Assembly: GCA_904420555.1 (NCBI GenBank)
Contig: CAJFVO010000001.1
Coordinates: 297,219-361,218, forward strand
Origin: Candidatus Heritagella intestinalis
Lineage (GTDB): Bacteria > Bacillota > Clostridia > Oscillospirales > Acutalibacteraceae
Reading direction: 5' to 3'
DNA: 64,000 nt
This document shows, in pieces, positions 42,486 through 51,093 of this stretch. The notes below the pieces were generated by a model that worked only from the letters and a program-made list of their open reading frames with translations, had not been told where the DNA came from and made no database searches. Both the position numbers and the translations under genes were made by a program. Positions within the stretch are counted from its first letter, which is position 1. The number at the start of each line of letters is the position of its first letter.

Positions 42486-43748
42486 TCAAGGCTCCTCCCT
42501 ATGGGCCAAGGGTTCTCCCAGCTGGAACCGGATTTCCTTCACCTGGCGTTTCTCCACCCGGGTGACATAGACCTCATTGCCGCCATAGGCAAAATGGGCG
42601 CCGATATCCGGGATGCATCCCAGTTCCTCCATGACCCAGCCTCCCACGGTAACGGATTCATACGCCTCTTCCGGCGCAGGAAGGCGGAAGGTCTCGAAGA
42701 AATCCTCCAGGCTATAAGACCCAGCCACCAGATACGTTGTGTTGTTGATTTCTTCCACTTCCGACTCTACCACATCGTGTTCATCCCAGATGTCCCCCAC
42801 CAGCTGCTCCAGGATATCCTCCAATGTGACGATCCCTTCCGTACCGCCGAATTCATCCACGACCACAGCCACATGGGTCTTGGCCTGCTGGATCATCCGC
42901 AGCAGCCGGGAGATCTTAATGCCCCCGGCTACATAAATCACAGGCTTCATTGCCCCCATAATACTGGTTTCCCCGCGATTCATGGCCATAAAGAAATCCT
43001 TTTCGTGAACCATACCAATGATATTGTCCAGATTCTCCTCATACACCGGCAGACGGGAATAGGGGTTCCCCATAAACACCCTGGCCACCTCGTCCATGGC
43101 GGCGTCCTTCTCCACTGCCACTACCTCTACCCGGGGCGTCAGAATGTCGTTGGCATCCAAGTCGTCAAACTCAATGGCAGAGCGGAGAAGCTCTCCCTTA
43201 TGCTCATCAATGCCCCCCTCGCTCTGGGCCTCATCCACCATAGTCATAATCTCTTCCGCAGTGATGCCCGGCTCCTGTTTTTTCCGGAACACCCGGTCTA
43301 AAAGCTTTTTCCACTGGGAAAAGAGAAAATTTAAAGGGCGGAGGATGGTTTGCAGCACCATCATGGGGCGGGCCGAAAACAGCGCAAAGGCCTCGGCGTG
43401 TTCCTGCGCCAAGGTTTTGGGAGAAATCTCCCCGAAAATCAGCACCACCACCGTCATTACCACAGTGGACACGCTAACCCCGGCGTCGGCCAGCCACATG
43501 GTAAACACCACGGTCCCCAAAGAAGCGGAGAGGATGTTGACGATATTGTTGCCGATCAGAATGGTCGTGATCAGCCGGTCGTAATTTTCCACCAGCTTCA
43601 AAGCGGCCTGGGCCCGGTGGTTTCCATCATCGGCCAGGGTCTTCACCCGTAAGCGGTTCATGGTAGAAAAAGCGGTCTCCGAAGCGGAAAAGTAAGCAGA
43701 AGCGAGTACGCACAAAATAATTACCAATAAAAGCGGTATGGCATCCAT
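42486..43748 (-). CDS. CNNM/CBS-domain transporter-like protein (HlyC/CorC family)
   Basis: Membrane protein with an N-terminal DUF21/CNNM domain (SAYFSASETAFSTMNRLRV, three to four helices), a CBS pair (TPRVEVVAVEKDAAMDEVA and AKTHVAVVVDEFGGTEGIVT) and a C-terminal CorC_HlyC domain. Related proteins export Mg2+ or Co2+; the old name hemolysin is misleading. 420 residues is full length. The conserved EDILEQLVGDIWDEHD motif follows the second CBS repeat. Confidence 0.92.
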   Translation of the reverse strand: MDAIPLLLVIILCVLASAYFSASETAFSTMNRLRVKTLADDGNHRAQAALKLVENYDRLITTILIGNNIVNILSASLGTVVFTMWLADAGVSVSTVVMTVVVLIFGEISPKTLAQEHAEAFALFSARPMMVLQTILRPLNFLFSQWKKLLDRVFRKKQEPGITAEEIMTMVDEAQSEGGIDEHKGELLRSAIEFDDLDANDILTPRVEVVAVEKDAAMDEVARVFMGNPYSRLPVYEENLDNIIGMVHEKDFFMAMNRGETSIMGAMKPVIYVAGGIKISRLLRMIQQAKTHVAVVVDEFGGTEGIVTLEDILEQLVGDIWDEHDVVESEVEEINNTTYLVAGSYSLEDFFETFRLPAPEEAYESVTVGGWVMEELGCIPDIGAHFAYGGNEVYVTRVEKRQVKEIRFQLGEPLAHREEP

Positions 43749-43806
43749 GACGATTTCAGGTTCCTTTCTAAACGAAGAATGATTCGTGATTTTCTAACTG
43801 CATAAA

Positions 43807-43838
43807 GAAAAAGCCCGCAGACACATCTTGTCTGCGGG
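43807..43838 (-). terminator. Terminator of tRNA-Ala
   Basis: On the minus strand CCCGCAGACA/TGTCTGCGGG with loop AGATG, then TTTTTC. It starts four bases after the tRNA and differs from the Ser/Arg terminator module. Confidence 0.9.
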
Positions 43839-43841
43839 TGA

Positions 43842-43917
43842 TGGTGGAGCATAGCGGGATCGAACCGCTGACCTCTACACTGCCAGTGTAGCGCTCTCCC
43901 AGCTGAGCTAATGCCCC
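43842..43917 (-). tRNA. tRNA-Ala(GGC)
   Basis: Acceptor GGGGCAT pairs with ATGCTCC, anticodon stem CTACA/TGTAG with loop CTGGCAG (anticodon GGC), T loop GTTCGATCC, encoded CCA. Reads GCC and GCU. Confidence 0.96.
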
Positions 43918-43960
43918 ATAAAGGAAGCTTTGATGTAGCCGTTTTGAACCGGCGAGGATT

Positions 43961-43989
43961 AGTATATCATATCTCTAAGAGAAATGCAA
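43961..43989 (-). promoter_or_regulatory. Promoter of tRNA-Ala
   Basis: On the minus strand: -35 TTGCAT (43984-43989), 17-base spacer, -10 TATACT (43961-43966), 43 bases upstream of the tRNA. Confidence 0.82.
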
Positions 43990-44126
43990 GCACTTTTTTA
44001 AATTTTTTGAAAGAATCCTTTACCGCGCCCTCCGGGGCATTTCCTGGGCTTCTTCCCAATGGCCTGCACAGCTTCCTCACGCTGCTTCCTTAAATCCATG
44101 CCGCGTCCAGGTAACAAAGCCGGGAA

Positions 44127-44600
44127 TCACTTCCTCTCCCGCTCGTTTTTTTCGGTCTGGAAGCGACTGAGCTCTTCCATAAAGGAATGGATATCCTGGA
44201 ACTGGCGGTATACCGAGGCAAAACGGACATAGGCCACCTCGTCAATATCCCGGAGCTTTTCCAGGGCCAGGGTGCCGATCAGGCTGGAAGGCACTTCCCG
44301 GTCCAGAGAATTTTGGAGGGTGGTTTCAATGTCGTCCACCACTTTTTCCAAGGTGTCCATGGATACCGGGCGCTTTTCGCAAGCCCGGAGAAGGCCGTTC
44401 AGGAGCTTATTCCGGTCAAAGGGCTCCCGGGATTTGTCCCGTTTGATGACCACTACCGGCACCGTTTCAATGATCTCATAGGTGGTAAAGCGCTTGCCGC
44501 AGCCAAGGCACTCCCGCCGCCGGCGGATCCGCTCCCCTTCATCAGTGGGGCGGGAATCAATTACTTTGCTCTCATCATAACTGCAATATGGACACTTCAT
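44127..44600 (-). CDS. nrdR: Ribonucleotide reductase repressor NrdR
   Basis: Zinc-ribbon plus ATP-cone repressor of ribonucleotide reductase genes, responding to dATP/ATP. Zinc ligands are in [10 protein letters not shown] and [14 protein letters not shown]; the ATP-cone starts [18 protein letters not shown]. 157 residues matches the family. No nrd gene is nearby. The promoter at 44680-44709 probably drives it alone. Confidence 0.97.
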   Translation of the reverse strand: MKCPYCSYDESKVIDSRPTDEGERIRRRRECLGCGKRFTTYEIIETVPVVVIKRDKSREPFDRNKLLNGLLRACEKRPVSMDTLEKVVDDIETTLQNSLDREVPSSLIGTLALEKLRDIDEVAYVRFASVYRQFQDIHSFMEELSRFQTEKNERERK

Positions 44601-44679
44601 TCTCTTCTTGCCTCCTGACTGCCTCTGTCTGTTTTGGGATGAGGCTACATCCCCGGTGATCTTTTGAATCGCTACCTAT

Positions 44680-44709
44680 AGTATAGCATAGAAACCATTC
44701 CTTTGACAA
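44680..44709 (-). promoter_or_regulatory. Probable nrdR promoter
   Basis: On the minus strand: -35 TTGTCA (44704-44709), 18-base spacer, -10 TATACT (44680-44685). Confidence 0.65.
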
Positions 44710-44716
44710 GAAAAAA

Positions 44717-45532
44717 TCACGGCAGAAAGGCGAGTTTGTCAAACTTCTGACGGATTTGGCGAAGATAGCAAAGGGATTCCCACAGTTCCTCTTCCCTCTC
44801 AAAATTTCCTCGGTACACCTCAATAACGCCCTTTCCCGGATAGCCTATCTCCTGCAAATACTGGAACAGTGTCTCATAGGAAAAGCCACCTTTTCCCGGC
44901 AGCAGGCAGTCCTGCCCAGGCAAATGGTCGTTGAAATGCAGGTGGCAGAGTCTCTCGCCCATGGCCCGGCACATCTCCATAGGGTCCTCCCCGGCCCGGA
45001 CCGCCTGCTTTAAGTCCAGCACAAAGGCGCACTCCTCTCCTAAGGCCTCCCGCATCCGCTGGATAAAAGCGGCGCGCTCACTGCGGAACTGCACCACGTT
45101 TTCCTGGGCCACGGTAATGCCGTATTCCTGCCCCAGACGATACAGCCGCCAATACCGCTCCAAATATTCTTCCTCGGTAATCCGGCCCTTTTGATAATTC
45201 CGCTGGCCGTGGAGCACCAAAAATTTTGCCCCCAGGCGCTGGGCTGTTTCGAAATAGCGCCGGTAAAAAGCCAGACCGTCCTCCGTCCGCCGGGGATAAT
45301 CGGAAAACAACAGCATTACCTCAAAGGCCGAAGTAAAAGGATGGATGGACACCACCTCAGCCCCTGCTTTGTCCAGCCGGCGGCGCAGGCCTTCCACATA
45401 GCCCGGTTCCAGCTCGGAGACGGTGTTGAAAAAAACCTCAAACAGGCGGAACCCCCGCTCTAACAGCCGGTCCAGGGCCTCCTCTGTGACCATGGGATAC
45501 AGGCAGGCGGTGGAAATCCCCAAACGCATCAT
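44717..45532 (-). CDS. Sugar phosphate isomerase/epimerase-like TIM barrel
   Basis: AP endonuclease 2 / xylose-isomerase-like fold. Metal ligands probably lie in ITVAQENVV (Glu), FVLDLKQAVRAG (Asp), CHLHFNDHLPGQ (His, Asp) and VIEVYRG (Glu). Such proteins act on sugar phosphates or inositols; substrate unknown. ATG 45532 (or 45529) is used; the ribosome site is weak, with AAAGGA about 14 bases away. It ends just before the nrdR promoter. Confidence 0.82.
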   Translation of the reverse strand: MMRLGISTACLYPMVTEEALDRLLERGFRLFEVFFNTVSELEPGYVEGLRRRLDKAGAEVVSIHPFTSAFEVMLLFSDYPRRTEDGLAFYRRYFETAQRLGAKFLVLHGQRNYQKGRITEEEYLERYWRLYRLGQEYGITVAQENVVQFRSERAAFIQRMREALGEECAFVLDLKQAVRAGEDPMEMCRAMGERLCHLHFNDHLPGQDCLLPGKGGFSYETLFQYLQEIGYPGKGVIEVYRGNFEREEELWESLCYLRQIRQKFDKLAFLP

Positions 45533-45568
45533 AAATACAAGGCCGTCCTTTCCGCGAAGCGCAAATCT

Positions 45569-45594
45569 AAAAGGCCGGAATCCCCGGCCTTTTT
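45569..45594. terminator. Symmetric hairpin between divergent genes
   Basis: GGCCGG-AATC-CCCGGCC with A and T tracts on both strands. It sits upstream of both divergent genes (44717-45532 and 45712-46152), an odd place for a terminator; see findings. Confidence 0.6.
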
Positions 45595-45711
45595 CTGAGA
45601 ATATCATACCATAATTTTAACAAAAACGGAAGCTTTCTTGCATATCCATTTGCTTTTTCCGGAAAACTATCCCCAGCACCAGCATGGGAGAATTTAAAAG
45701 GAGGTTATTTG

Positions 45712-46152
45712 ATGCATCAAGACAACGAAGCGCTTTTGAAGGAAATCCACAAGGCGGCGGCTTCCGGCCTGGGAGCTATTGAGACCGTGCTCCCTAAGGT
45801 AAGGGACTCTTCCCTGAAAAACCACATTGAAGAGCAGGGCGTATGTTACCAGCAGCTTTTGACCCGCTCCGAAAAGCTCCTGCAAAAAGCCGGGGCCCTG
45901 CCGGAAAAAAATCCTCCGCTGCAAAAGGCCATGATGTGGGGCGCTATTCAAATGGAAACCCTGGCGGACGCTTCCTCGGAACACATCGCGGAAATGATGA
46001 TTAACGGCTCTACTATGGGGGTCGTGGAAATGACCAAACAGCTCCACCGGCTTCCGGAAGCCTCTTCCGGCGCCCGCCACCTGGCAGAAGATTTCCTCTC
46101 CGGAGAACAGCGCCACATTAACCGGATGAAGGAGCATCTGCGGCACGGCTGA
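45712..46152 (+). CDS. Conserved helical (ferritin-like) protein of unknown function
   Basis: 146 residues predicted as a four-helix bundle with regularly placed Glu and His (KEIHKAA, IETVLPKVRD, SSEHIAEMM, RHLAEDFLSGEQRHINRM) and the segment MINGSTMGVVEMTK, which is conserved in Clostridia homologues as far as I recall. It may be a ferritin-like or DUF2383-like protein, but metal binding is not shown. ATG 45712 has GGAGG seven bases upstream. Convergent with the methyltransferase gene. Confidence 0.75.
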   Translation: MHQDNEALLKEIHKAAASGLGAIETVLPKVRDSSLKNHIEEQGVCYQQLLTRSEKLLQKAGALPEKNPPLQKAMMWGAIQMETLADASSEHIAEMMINGSTMGVVEMTKQLHRLPEASSGARHLAEDFLSGEQRHINRMKEHLRHG

Positions 46153-46166
46153 GGCCAGAATGCCTT

Positions 46167-46760
46167 TTAAGCTCTATCGGAGCGCTTCTTTCCAGAAAGC
46201 AGATAGAAGGACTCGGTGTCCGCCAGAATGTCCAGGGTGAACCAGCGGGACCAAAGGCCGGCTTCTTCCTCTACCGGGCGCAGGGGCACAGACACCGCCG
46301 CCGCGCCGCTGTGATGGCGGCTGTTAATGGTGGCCCGGCTTTCGCTGTGGGCCAGGAGAAACCGTCCGCCGGGGCGCAGCAGGGAAAAAATCTTCTCCGC
46401 CAGCCGCTCCTTATCGGGAAAATGCGGGTAGGCGCTGTACAGGGTGGCGGTGTCAAAGCCCGATTCCTTACAATCGAAAAGATCCATGGCTTCCAGCCGC
46501 ACCCGAGGGTCGGAAAACTTCTTTTGGGCTTCCCGAATCATTTCCGGGGAGAAATCCACCCCCAGCACCTCCCGGGGCCCATACTGCAAAAGCTGGGGAA
46601 TGAGCACGCCGGTGCCGCAGGCAATATCCAGCACCCGACTCCCCGGGGCAATCTGAGCCAACGCGGCTACCGCCGCCAGCCGGTGGGGGTCGTGGTGACA
46701 ACTTGCGTCCCAGCCGGCAGCCCGTTCATCAAAAAACGCGCGAATGGTTTGAGAATCCAT
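46167..46760 (-). CDS. Class I SAM-dependent methyltransferase
   Basis: 197-residue small-molecule methyltransferase. Motif I VLDIACGTGVLIPQLLQYG, acidic ribose site VLGVDFSPEM, motif near AMDLFDCKESGFDTATLYSA and LLRPGGRFLLAHSES. The N terminus (DERAAGWDASCHHDPHRL) resembles UbiE-like enzymes. Substrate unknown. It lies 35 bases downstream of the ECF S-component gene and may be read from the same promoter. Confidence 0.85.
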   Translation of the reverse strand: MDSQTIRAFFDERAAGWDASCHHDPHRLAAVAALAQIAPGSRVLDIACGTGVLIPQLLQYGPREVLGVDFSPEMIREAQKKFSDPRVRLEAMDLFDCKESGFDTATLYSAYPHFPDKERLAEKIFSLLRPGGRFLLAHSESRATINSRHHSGAAAVSVPLRPVEEEAGLWSRWFTLDILADTESFYLLSGKKRSDRA

Positions 46761-46795
46761 GTTGCAGCTCCTTTTCGAATTCGTCTTTGAGGCTA

Positions 46796-47332
46796 TTAGT
46801 GGGCAGCCCGCAGCCCGGAATGAGAGAGGAACCCGGCCTTTTGCAGGGCCAGCACCAGCAGGGGCAGCACCACAATTTGAATGAGGATTCCCGGCAGGGC
46901 GGTGACAAAGCTGGCAGTGAGGAACATTTCAAAGCCATAAGCCGCGCCGGACATCCCCATAAATGCCGCATTGGCCAGACCGGAAACGATACGGCCCCCC
47001 AGCATGGCGGCGATGAGAGAGGGATACACGTTCCACCGGAGCTTCTGATAAAACAGGCCGGTAAGGGCTCCATAGGTGCACAGCTCCAGCATCATGGCCG
47101 GGGCCGTGGGAAACAGGGGCGGCATTTGGGTCAACAAGGAGGAAAGCAGGGGTGTTACCAGCCCGCAGAAGGCCCCATAGGGCACGCCGCAGAGAAAGCC
47201 GCAGAGCAGTACCGGCAGATGCATGGGGAGAAGCTGGCTCCCCGCCCCAAACAGGTGGAACACGCTGGGCAGCAACAGGCCGATGGCAATGCACAGGGCG
47301 GTGAACACCAGGTTTTTCGTCGATCTTTTCAT
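46796..47332 (-). CDS. ECF transporter S component
   Basis: Small membrane protein (178 residues, six helices) that captures a vitamin-like substrate for a shared ECF energising module. Segments: TKNLVFTALCIAIGLLLPSV, LLPMHLPVLLCGFLCG, PLLSSLLTQMPPLFPTAPAM and MMLELCTYGALTGLF. It fits the ECF S-component group with unassigned substrate; the energising genes are not in the window. ATG 47332 has AAAGGA upstream. It is preceded by a structured leader with its own terminator, which implies regulation by a ligand. Confidence 0.87.
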   Translation of the reverse strand: MKRSTKNLVFTALCIAIGLLLPSVFHLFGAGSQLLPMHLPVLLCGFLCGVPYGAFCGLVTPLLSSLLTQMPPLFPTAPAMMLELCTYGALTGLFYQKLRWNVYPSLIAAMLGGRIVSGLANAAFMGMSGAAYGFEMFLTASFVTALPGILIQIVVLPLLVLALQKAGFLSHSGLRAAH

Positions 47333-47551
47333 GTTGAGACATCCTTTCGTTTTTTCATGGGCGCATTTCCACACATAAAAAACCGGTAAAGCAGGGAGCC
47401 GCTTCGTGCGGTTTTCTACCTTACCGGTATTTTCTTTGCATATCATTACATCGTGGGTTAGTGGGTTGCGCCAAAAGCCGCAGCTTCTCTTAAAACTGCG
47501 GAAAACGAAACTTCAGATTCGCCTTGCCCGCCTTCGTGGCGGGATTGATTC
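47333..47551 (-). ncRNA. Structured leader RNA of the ECF S-component gene (class unknown)
   Basis: From a consensus promoter to the ATG there are about 215 bases. On the minus strand they hold hairpin CCCGCC/GGCGGG, hairpin CCGCAG/CTGCGG, an unpaired GGCGCAACCCACTAACCCAC stretch and an intrinsic terminator (47376-47428). This is riboswitch architecture. I do not recognise the cores of TPP, THF, preQ1, cobalamin or T-box elements. Confidence 0.55.
47376..47428 (-). terminator. Leader terminator before the ECF S-component gene
   Basis: On the minus strand ACCGGTAA...TTACCGGT with an inner CCGC/GCGG hairpin, followed by T6, ending 44 bases before the ATG. Confidence 0.85.
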
Positions 47552-47557
47552 CTGCTT

Positions 47558-47586
47558 ATTATACCGGAATCCCAGGCGGATGTCAA
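47558..47586 (-). promoter_or_regulatory. Promoter of the ECF leader
   Basis: Perfect -35 TTGACA (47581-47586), 17-base spacer and -10 TATAAT (47558-47563) on the minus strand, immediately past the HAD gene stop. Confidence 0.9.
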
Positions 47587-47589
47587 ATT

Positions 47590-48243
47590 TTAGGGTGCTG
47601 TCCGTTTTAAAATCCAGGATGCGGCATCCTCCAGATGGTGGAACACCGGCTCCCCAGCACTCTCCAGCTGGGCGCGGCTCTGATGGCCCCGGTCCAGCAG
47701 GCAGACGGGGCAGCCAATGGCCTTGGCCAGTTCCCGGTCATGAAGCGTGTCCCCAATGACGACACATTCCTCCGGGGCAATCCCCTGCTCCTGCAGGAAC
47801 CGGCAGGCCATTTCCACCTTGCCCGCCGCCTGGAAATCCTCCGCCCCCAGGATCCAGCGAAAATATCCCTCCACGCCGAAAAGATGGCTGAAATGGGACA
47901 GCTCCCCGGTATGGCTGGCCGAGACGATTATCTGCGTCAAACCGGCCCGGCGAAAGGCTTCCAGCGCCTCTTTGGCCCCTTCCATAAGGCCGGTGCTGAT
48001 CATATGGCGGCGGTAGCCCTGGTTGAATTCCAGCATCAGGGTATCGAAAAGATCGTCCGGCAACGGGTGAAAAAGGTTCTCGTAAAACCGCCGGATGGGC
48101 GTATCCATATAAGAATAGTATTGTTCCAGGGTAATGGGCTCCCGGCCCCGCCGGGCTAAAATATCGTTGACGGATTGCAGGGCCACCCGGACGTCGTCGG
48201 CCAGGGTGCCGTTCCAATCCCAAATCACAGTGGTAAGCGGCAT
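47590..48243 (-). CDS. HAD-family phosphatase
   Basis: Haloacid-dehalogenase hydrolase resembling phosphoglycolate phosphatase. Motif I DWNGTLADD (nucleophile Asp, with Trp-Asn replacing the usual LDGT pattern), motif II IIVSASHTG, and motif III/IV VVIGDTLHDRELAKAIG are seen. The helical cap lies between residues 20 and 90. 217 residues. ATG 48243 has AAAGGAG upstream. It follows uvrC by 63 bases, possibly in one transcript. Confidence 0.9.
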   Translation of the reverse strand: MPLTTVIWDWNGTLADDVRVALQSVNDILARRGREPITLEQYYSYMDTPIRRFYENLFHPLPDDLFDTLMLEFNQGYRRHMISTGLMEGAKEALEAFRRAGLTQIIVSASHTGELSHFSHLFGVEGYFRWILGAEDFQAAGKVEMACRFLQEQGIAPEECVVIGDTLHDRELAKAIGCPVCLLDRGHQSRAQLESAGEPVFHHLEDAASWILKRTAP

Positions 48244-48306
48244 AAAGGCTCCTTTCTTGTGCATCGCATGAGCAATCCCGTTCTATCGGCTTCCTCTCCG
48301 GGGAAA

Positions 48307-50190
48307 TCAGGGCTCCGTTTTCCGAAAGTGCGCATACACCTTTTCCGCCGCCGGATGGGTCATTCCCGGCGCGCTGGCCAGCTCCTCCACAGAGGCCTCC
48401 CGGATGGCGGAGATGGTCTTGAAATACCGCAGCAGGGAACGGGCCCGGGTCTCCCCGATGCCCTCAATAGAGGTCAACGTGGTGGAGATATTGGCTTTTT
48501 TCCGCTGCTGCCGGTGATAGCCAATGGCGAACCGGTGGACTTCGTCTTGAATGGTGGATACCAGGGTAAAGGCGGACCGGTGGGAGTTAATGGCGATCTC
48601 TCCCCCATCCCCGGTGATGGCCCGGGTGCGGTGCTTGTCGTCCTTCACCATGCCGAACAGAGGGATATGATAGCCCATGCCTTCCAACAGAGGGCGCACC
48701 GCCGCCACATGGCCTTTGCCGCCGTCCAGCAGGATGCAGTCCGGCAGATGGGCAAAGCTCTCATTGGTGCCCTGGGTCTTTTCGTATTCCTTCATCCGCC
48801 GGAAAATCACTTCCCGCATGGAACCGTAGTCGTCCTGGCCCACAACGGTCTTGATTTTAAATTTCCGATAGTCGGATTTCAAGGGCCGGCCGTTTTCAAA
48901 CACCACCATAGCCGCCACGTTTTCGCCTCCGGCCAGATTGGAGATGTCATAGGCTTCAATACGGGACGGGGGCGTTTCCAGCCCCAGAAGCCGCCCCAGC
49001 TCATCCAGAGCGGAGGCTTCTTTCCCGGTAAACCGCCCGGTGGATTGGGCCAGCTGCTCCGCTGCGTTGCTGCGGCACATTTCCACCAGCTGGGCCTGTC
49101 TGCCCTTCTGGGGCACGGTGATAGTCACCTTCCGGCCCGCCTTTTCACTGAGCCACTGAGAAAGAAGCTCCATATCCGCCGCCGGGCCGTCCAGAGCGAT
49201 GCGAGGCGGTACCCGGTCCCGCATCCCGTAGTATTGCTGCAAAAACTCCATCCGGGCGGTCTGGGCCTCGCCGCAGTCCCCGGGAAGGAAGCTCTCCTGG
49301 TCGCACAAGCGGCCGTCCTGGAACCGGAACACAAAGAAGCATCCTCCGGCCGCGCTTTGGGCCAGGGCAATCACGTCCTGCTCCGGCACCGGGCTGGCCA
49401 CTACCTTCTGGCGCTCCCGCATCTTTTTCACCGCCGCCAGCCGGTCGCGAATCCGGGCGGCCTTTTCAAATTCCAGGTTTTCGGCGGCTTCTTCCATCTT
49501 TTCCGTCATGGTCTTGATGGCCCGGGTGCTGCCCCCCTGCAAAAAGTCCAGGGCGTCCCGGACGCTCTCCTGGTATTCCTTCTGGGAAATCTTCCCCCGG
49601 CAGGGAGCGCTGCACTGCTTGATGTAATAATTGAGGCAAGGCCGGCCTTTGCCGATGTCCTGGGGAAATTTCCGGTTGCAGGTAGGCAGGCGGAAAATTT
49701 TTCGGGCCTCGTCAATGGATTCCTTCACTGCCCAGGAGCTGATGTAGGGGCCCGCGTAGGTGGCGCCATCGTCGGCAATCTGGTTGGCCTCCGAAATGCG
49801 GGGCCAATCGCCGCCGCTGATGCGGATGTAGTGATAGCCCTTATCGTCTTTCAGAAGAATATTATATTTGGGCCGGTGGAGCTTAATGAGGTTGCATTCC
49901 AGCACCAGCGCTTCAAATTCGCTGTCGGTGAGGATATACTCGAAGTATTCTACATTGCTCACCATTTTCCGGACCTTTTCTTCGTGGTTCTTGTCGGAAC
50001 CAAAATACTGGCTCACCCGGTTTTTCAGGGCCTTGGCCTTGCCGATATAGATAATCTCCCCGGTTTTGTCGTGCATAATGTAGACCCCCGGGTGCAGGGG
50101 CAGGCGCATGGCTTTGGCCCGGAGCTCTTTGATGTGCTTTGCTTTTTCTTCGTCCTGAGGAGTGGGGGCCGGCTGGGAATGGATGCTCAT
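48307..50190 (-). CDS. uvrC: Excinuclease ABC subunit C
   Basis: Dual-incision nuclease of nucleotide excision repair. N-terminal GIY-YIG domain (PGVYIMHDKTGEIIYIGKAK), UvrB-binding UVR motif (EAAENLEFEKAARIRDRLAA), the C-terminal RNase H-like nuclease (AYDISNLAGGENVAAMVVFE, DGGKGHVAAV) and helix-hairpin-helix DNA binding (LTSIEGIGETRARSLLRYF) are all present. 627 residues is full length. ATG 50190 has AAAGGAGG upstream. Confidence 0.97.
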   Translation of the reverse strand: MSIHSQPAPTPQDEEKAKHIKELRAKAMRLPLHPGVYIMHDKTGEIIYIGKAKALKNRVSQYFGSDKNHEEKVRKMVSNVEYFEYILTDSEFEALVLECNLIKLHRPKYNILLKDDKGYHYIRISGGDWPRISEANQIADDGATYAGPYISSWAVKESIDEARKIFRLPTCNRKFPQDIGKGRPCLNYYIKQCSAPCRGKISQKEYQESVRDALDFLQGGSTRAIKTMTEKMEEAAENLEFEKAARIRDRLAAVKKMRERQKVVASPVPEQDVIALAQSAAGGCFFVFRFQDGRLCDQESFLPGDCGEAQTARMEFLQQYYGMRDRVPPRIALDGPAADMELLSQWLSEKAGRKVTITVPQKGRQAQLVEMCRSNAAEQLAQSTGRFTGKEASALDELGRLLGLETPPSRIEAYDISNLAGGENVAAMVVFENGRPLKSDYRKFKIKTVVGQDDYGSMREVIFRRMKEYEKTQGTNESFAHLPDCILLDGGKGHVAAVRPLLEGMGYHIPLFGMVKDDKHRTRAITGDGGEIAINSHRSAFTLVSTIQDEVHRFAIGYHRQQRKKANISTTLTSIEGIGETRARSLLRYFKTISAIREASVEELASAPGMTHPAAEKVYAHFRKTEP

Positions 50191-50214
50191 GGAAACGCCT
50201 CCTTTCTGGAAAAA

Positions 50215-50242
50215 CAAAAACACCGCCAGCCGGCGGTGTAAA
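50215..50242 (-). terminator. Terminator of the HPr gene
   Basis: On the minus strand ACACCGCC/GGCGGTGT with loop GGCT, then TTTTTG. It lies between HPr and uvrC. Confidence 0.85.
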
Positions 50243-50306
50243 AAAATTACCGCGGCACACTTCAGCCCAAAAGGCCCGCCGCGGCAATTCTTTGAGATTC
50301 AGTTTC

Positions 50307-50570
50307 TCACTCGGCAAAACCGGACTTCACCAGGTCTACCAGGCTGTCCACAGCCTCCTGCTCATCAGCGCCGTCGGCGATGATGCGGATGTTGGTGCCG
50401 CCTACGATGCCCAGGGACAGAACGCCCAGCAGGCTCTTCGCGTTTACGCGGCGCTCTTCCTTCTCCACCCAGATGGAGGATTTGAACTCATTGGCCTTCT
50501 GGATAAAGAAAGTTGCCGGACGGGCGTGGAGGCCAACCTGATTCTGCACCATAACTTCTTTTACACACAT
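50307..50570 (-). CDS. HPr-family phosphocarrier protein
   Basis: 87-residue HPr fold. The phospho-accepting His lies in QVGLHARPATFF and the regulatory Ser in NAKSLLGVLSLG, so both PTS transfer and HPr kinase control are possible. The Arg following His is kept, which argues for a working carrier. ATG 50570 is preferred; GTG 50579 is too close to AGGAGA. No PTS genes are adjacent. Monocistronic, with its own promoter and terminator. Confidence 0.92.
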   Translation of the reverse strand: MCVKEVMVQNQVGLHARPATFFIQKANEFKSSIWVEKEERRVNAKSLLGVLSLGIVGGTNIRIIADGADEQEAVDSLVDLVKSGFAE

Positions 50571-50709
50571 GGTAGTCACTCTCCTAAGCAGTAATAAAAG
50601 ATTCAGACAAAATCAAAACAGACACACTCACTGAAACCCGGATCAGCTCCTTGGGGTCCGCCTCTCACCGTTATTCCAGCAAACGCGTTTATCCTGTTAA
50701 TTTAAGGCT

Positions 50710-50737
50710 ATTATACCACAATTCGCCATGCCGTCAA
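50710..50737 (-). promoter_or_regulatory. HPr promoter
   Basis: On the minus strand: -35 TTGACG (50732-50737), 16-base spacer, -10 TATAAT (50710-50715). Confidence 0.78.
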
Positions 50738-51093
50738 CCTTCTCTCGAAAATTTCGGCTGTGTGACTGAATGGGCCGAAAACGGGGTCGGTGCTCTTTGT
50801 GCATCTTGACGTGTATGTTAATAACTTTTTAGCGGGCAACGGGGAAACATTGGTATTTTGGCCCAGTTTTTTCTAAACATTTTGGAGCAAGAACAGTAAA
50901 AGCCCTTAAAAAAACCGGAAGAATTCCCTGTAAGGAGTTTCCTGAAAATGGGATTTTTTCAGGCAGCAAGCCGCACAAAAAAATTTTCGGCACTTTGCCC
51001 ATACAACAGAAAAACCCGGGAGCCGGATACGCCTTTTTTCCAAAGAACGGCCTCCCATTGCAAGGCCCTGTCGCCTGCCCAAAAGCTCATAGA
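50738..51093. other. Intergenic region after trmD
   Basis: About 355 bases with no supported gene. A weak stem CCTGAAAA/TTTTCAGG (about 50940-50963) has no clear T run. I see no RNA gene or repeat here. Confidence 0.4.

Noticed and set aside
47376..47428. T-box antiterminator in the ECF leader
   Set aside because: The stretch AAGGTAGAAAACCGC faintly resembles a T-box core, but the invariant GGTGG-ACCGCG and a specifier stem are absent.
50738..51093. Possible small RNA or small protein gene
   Set aside because: No promoter-terminator pair around a compact structure and no frame with a ribosome site.
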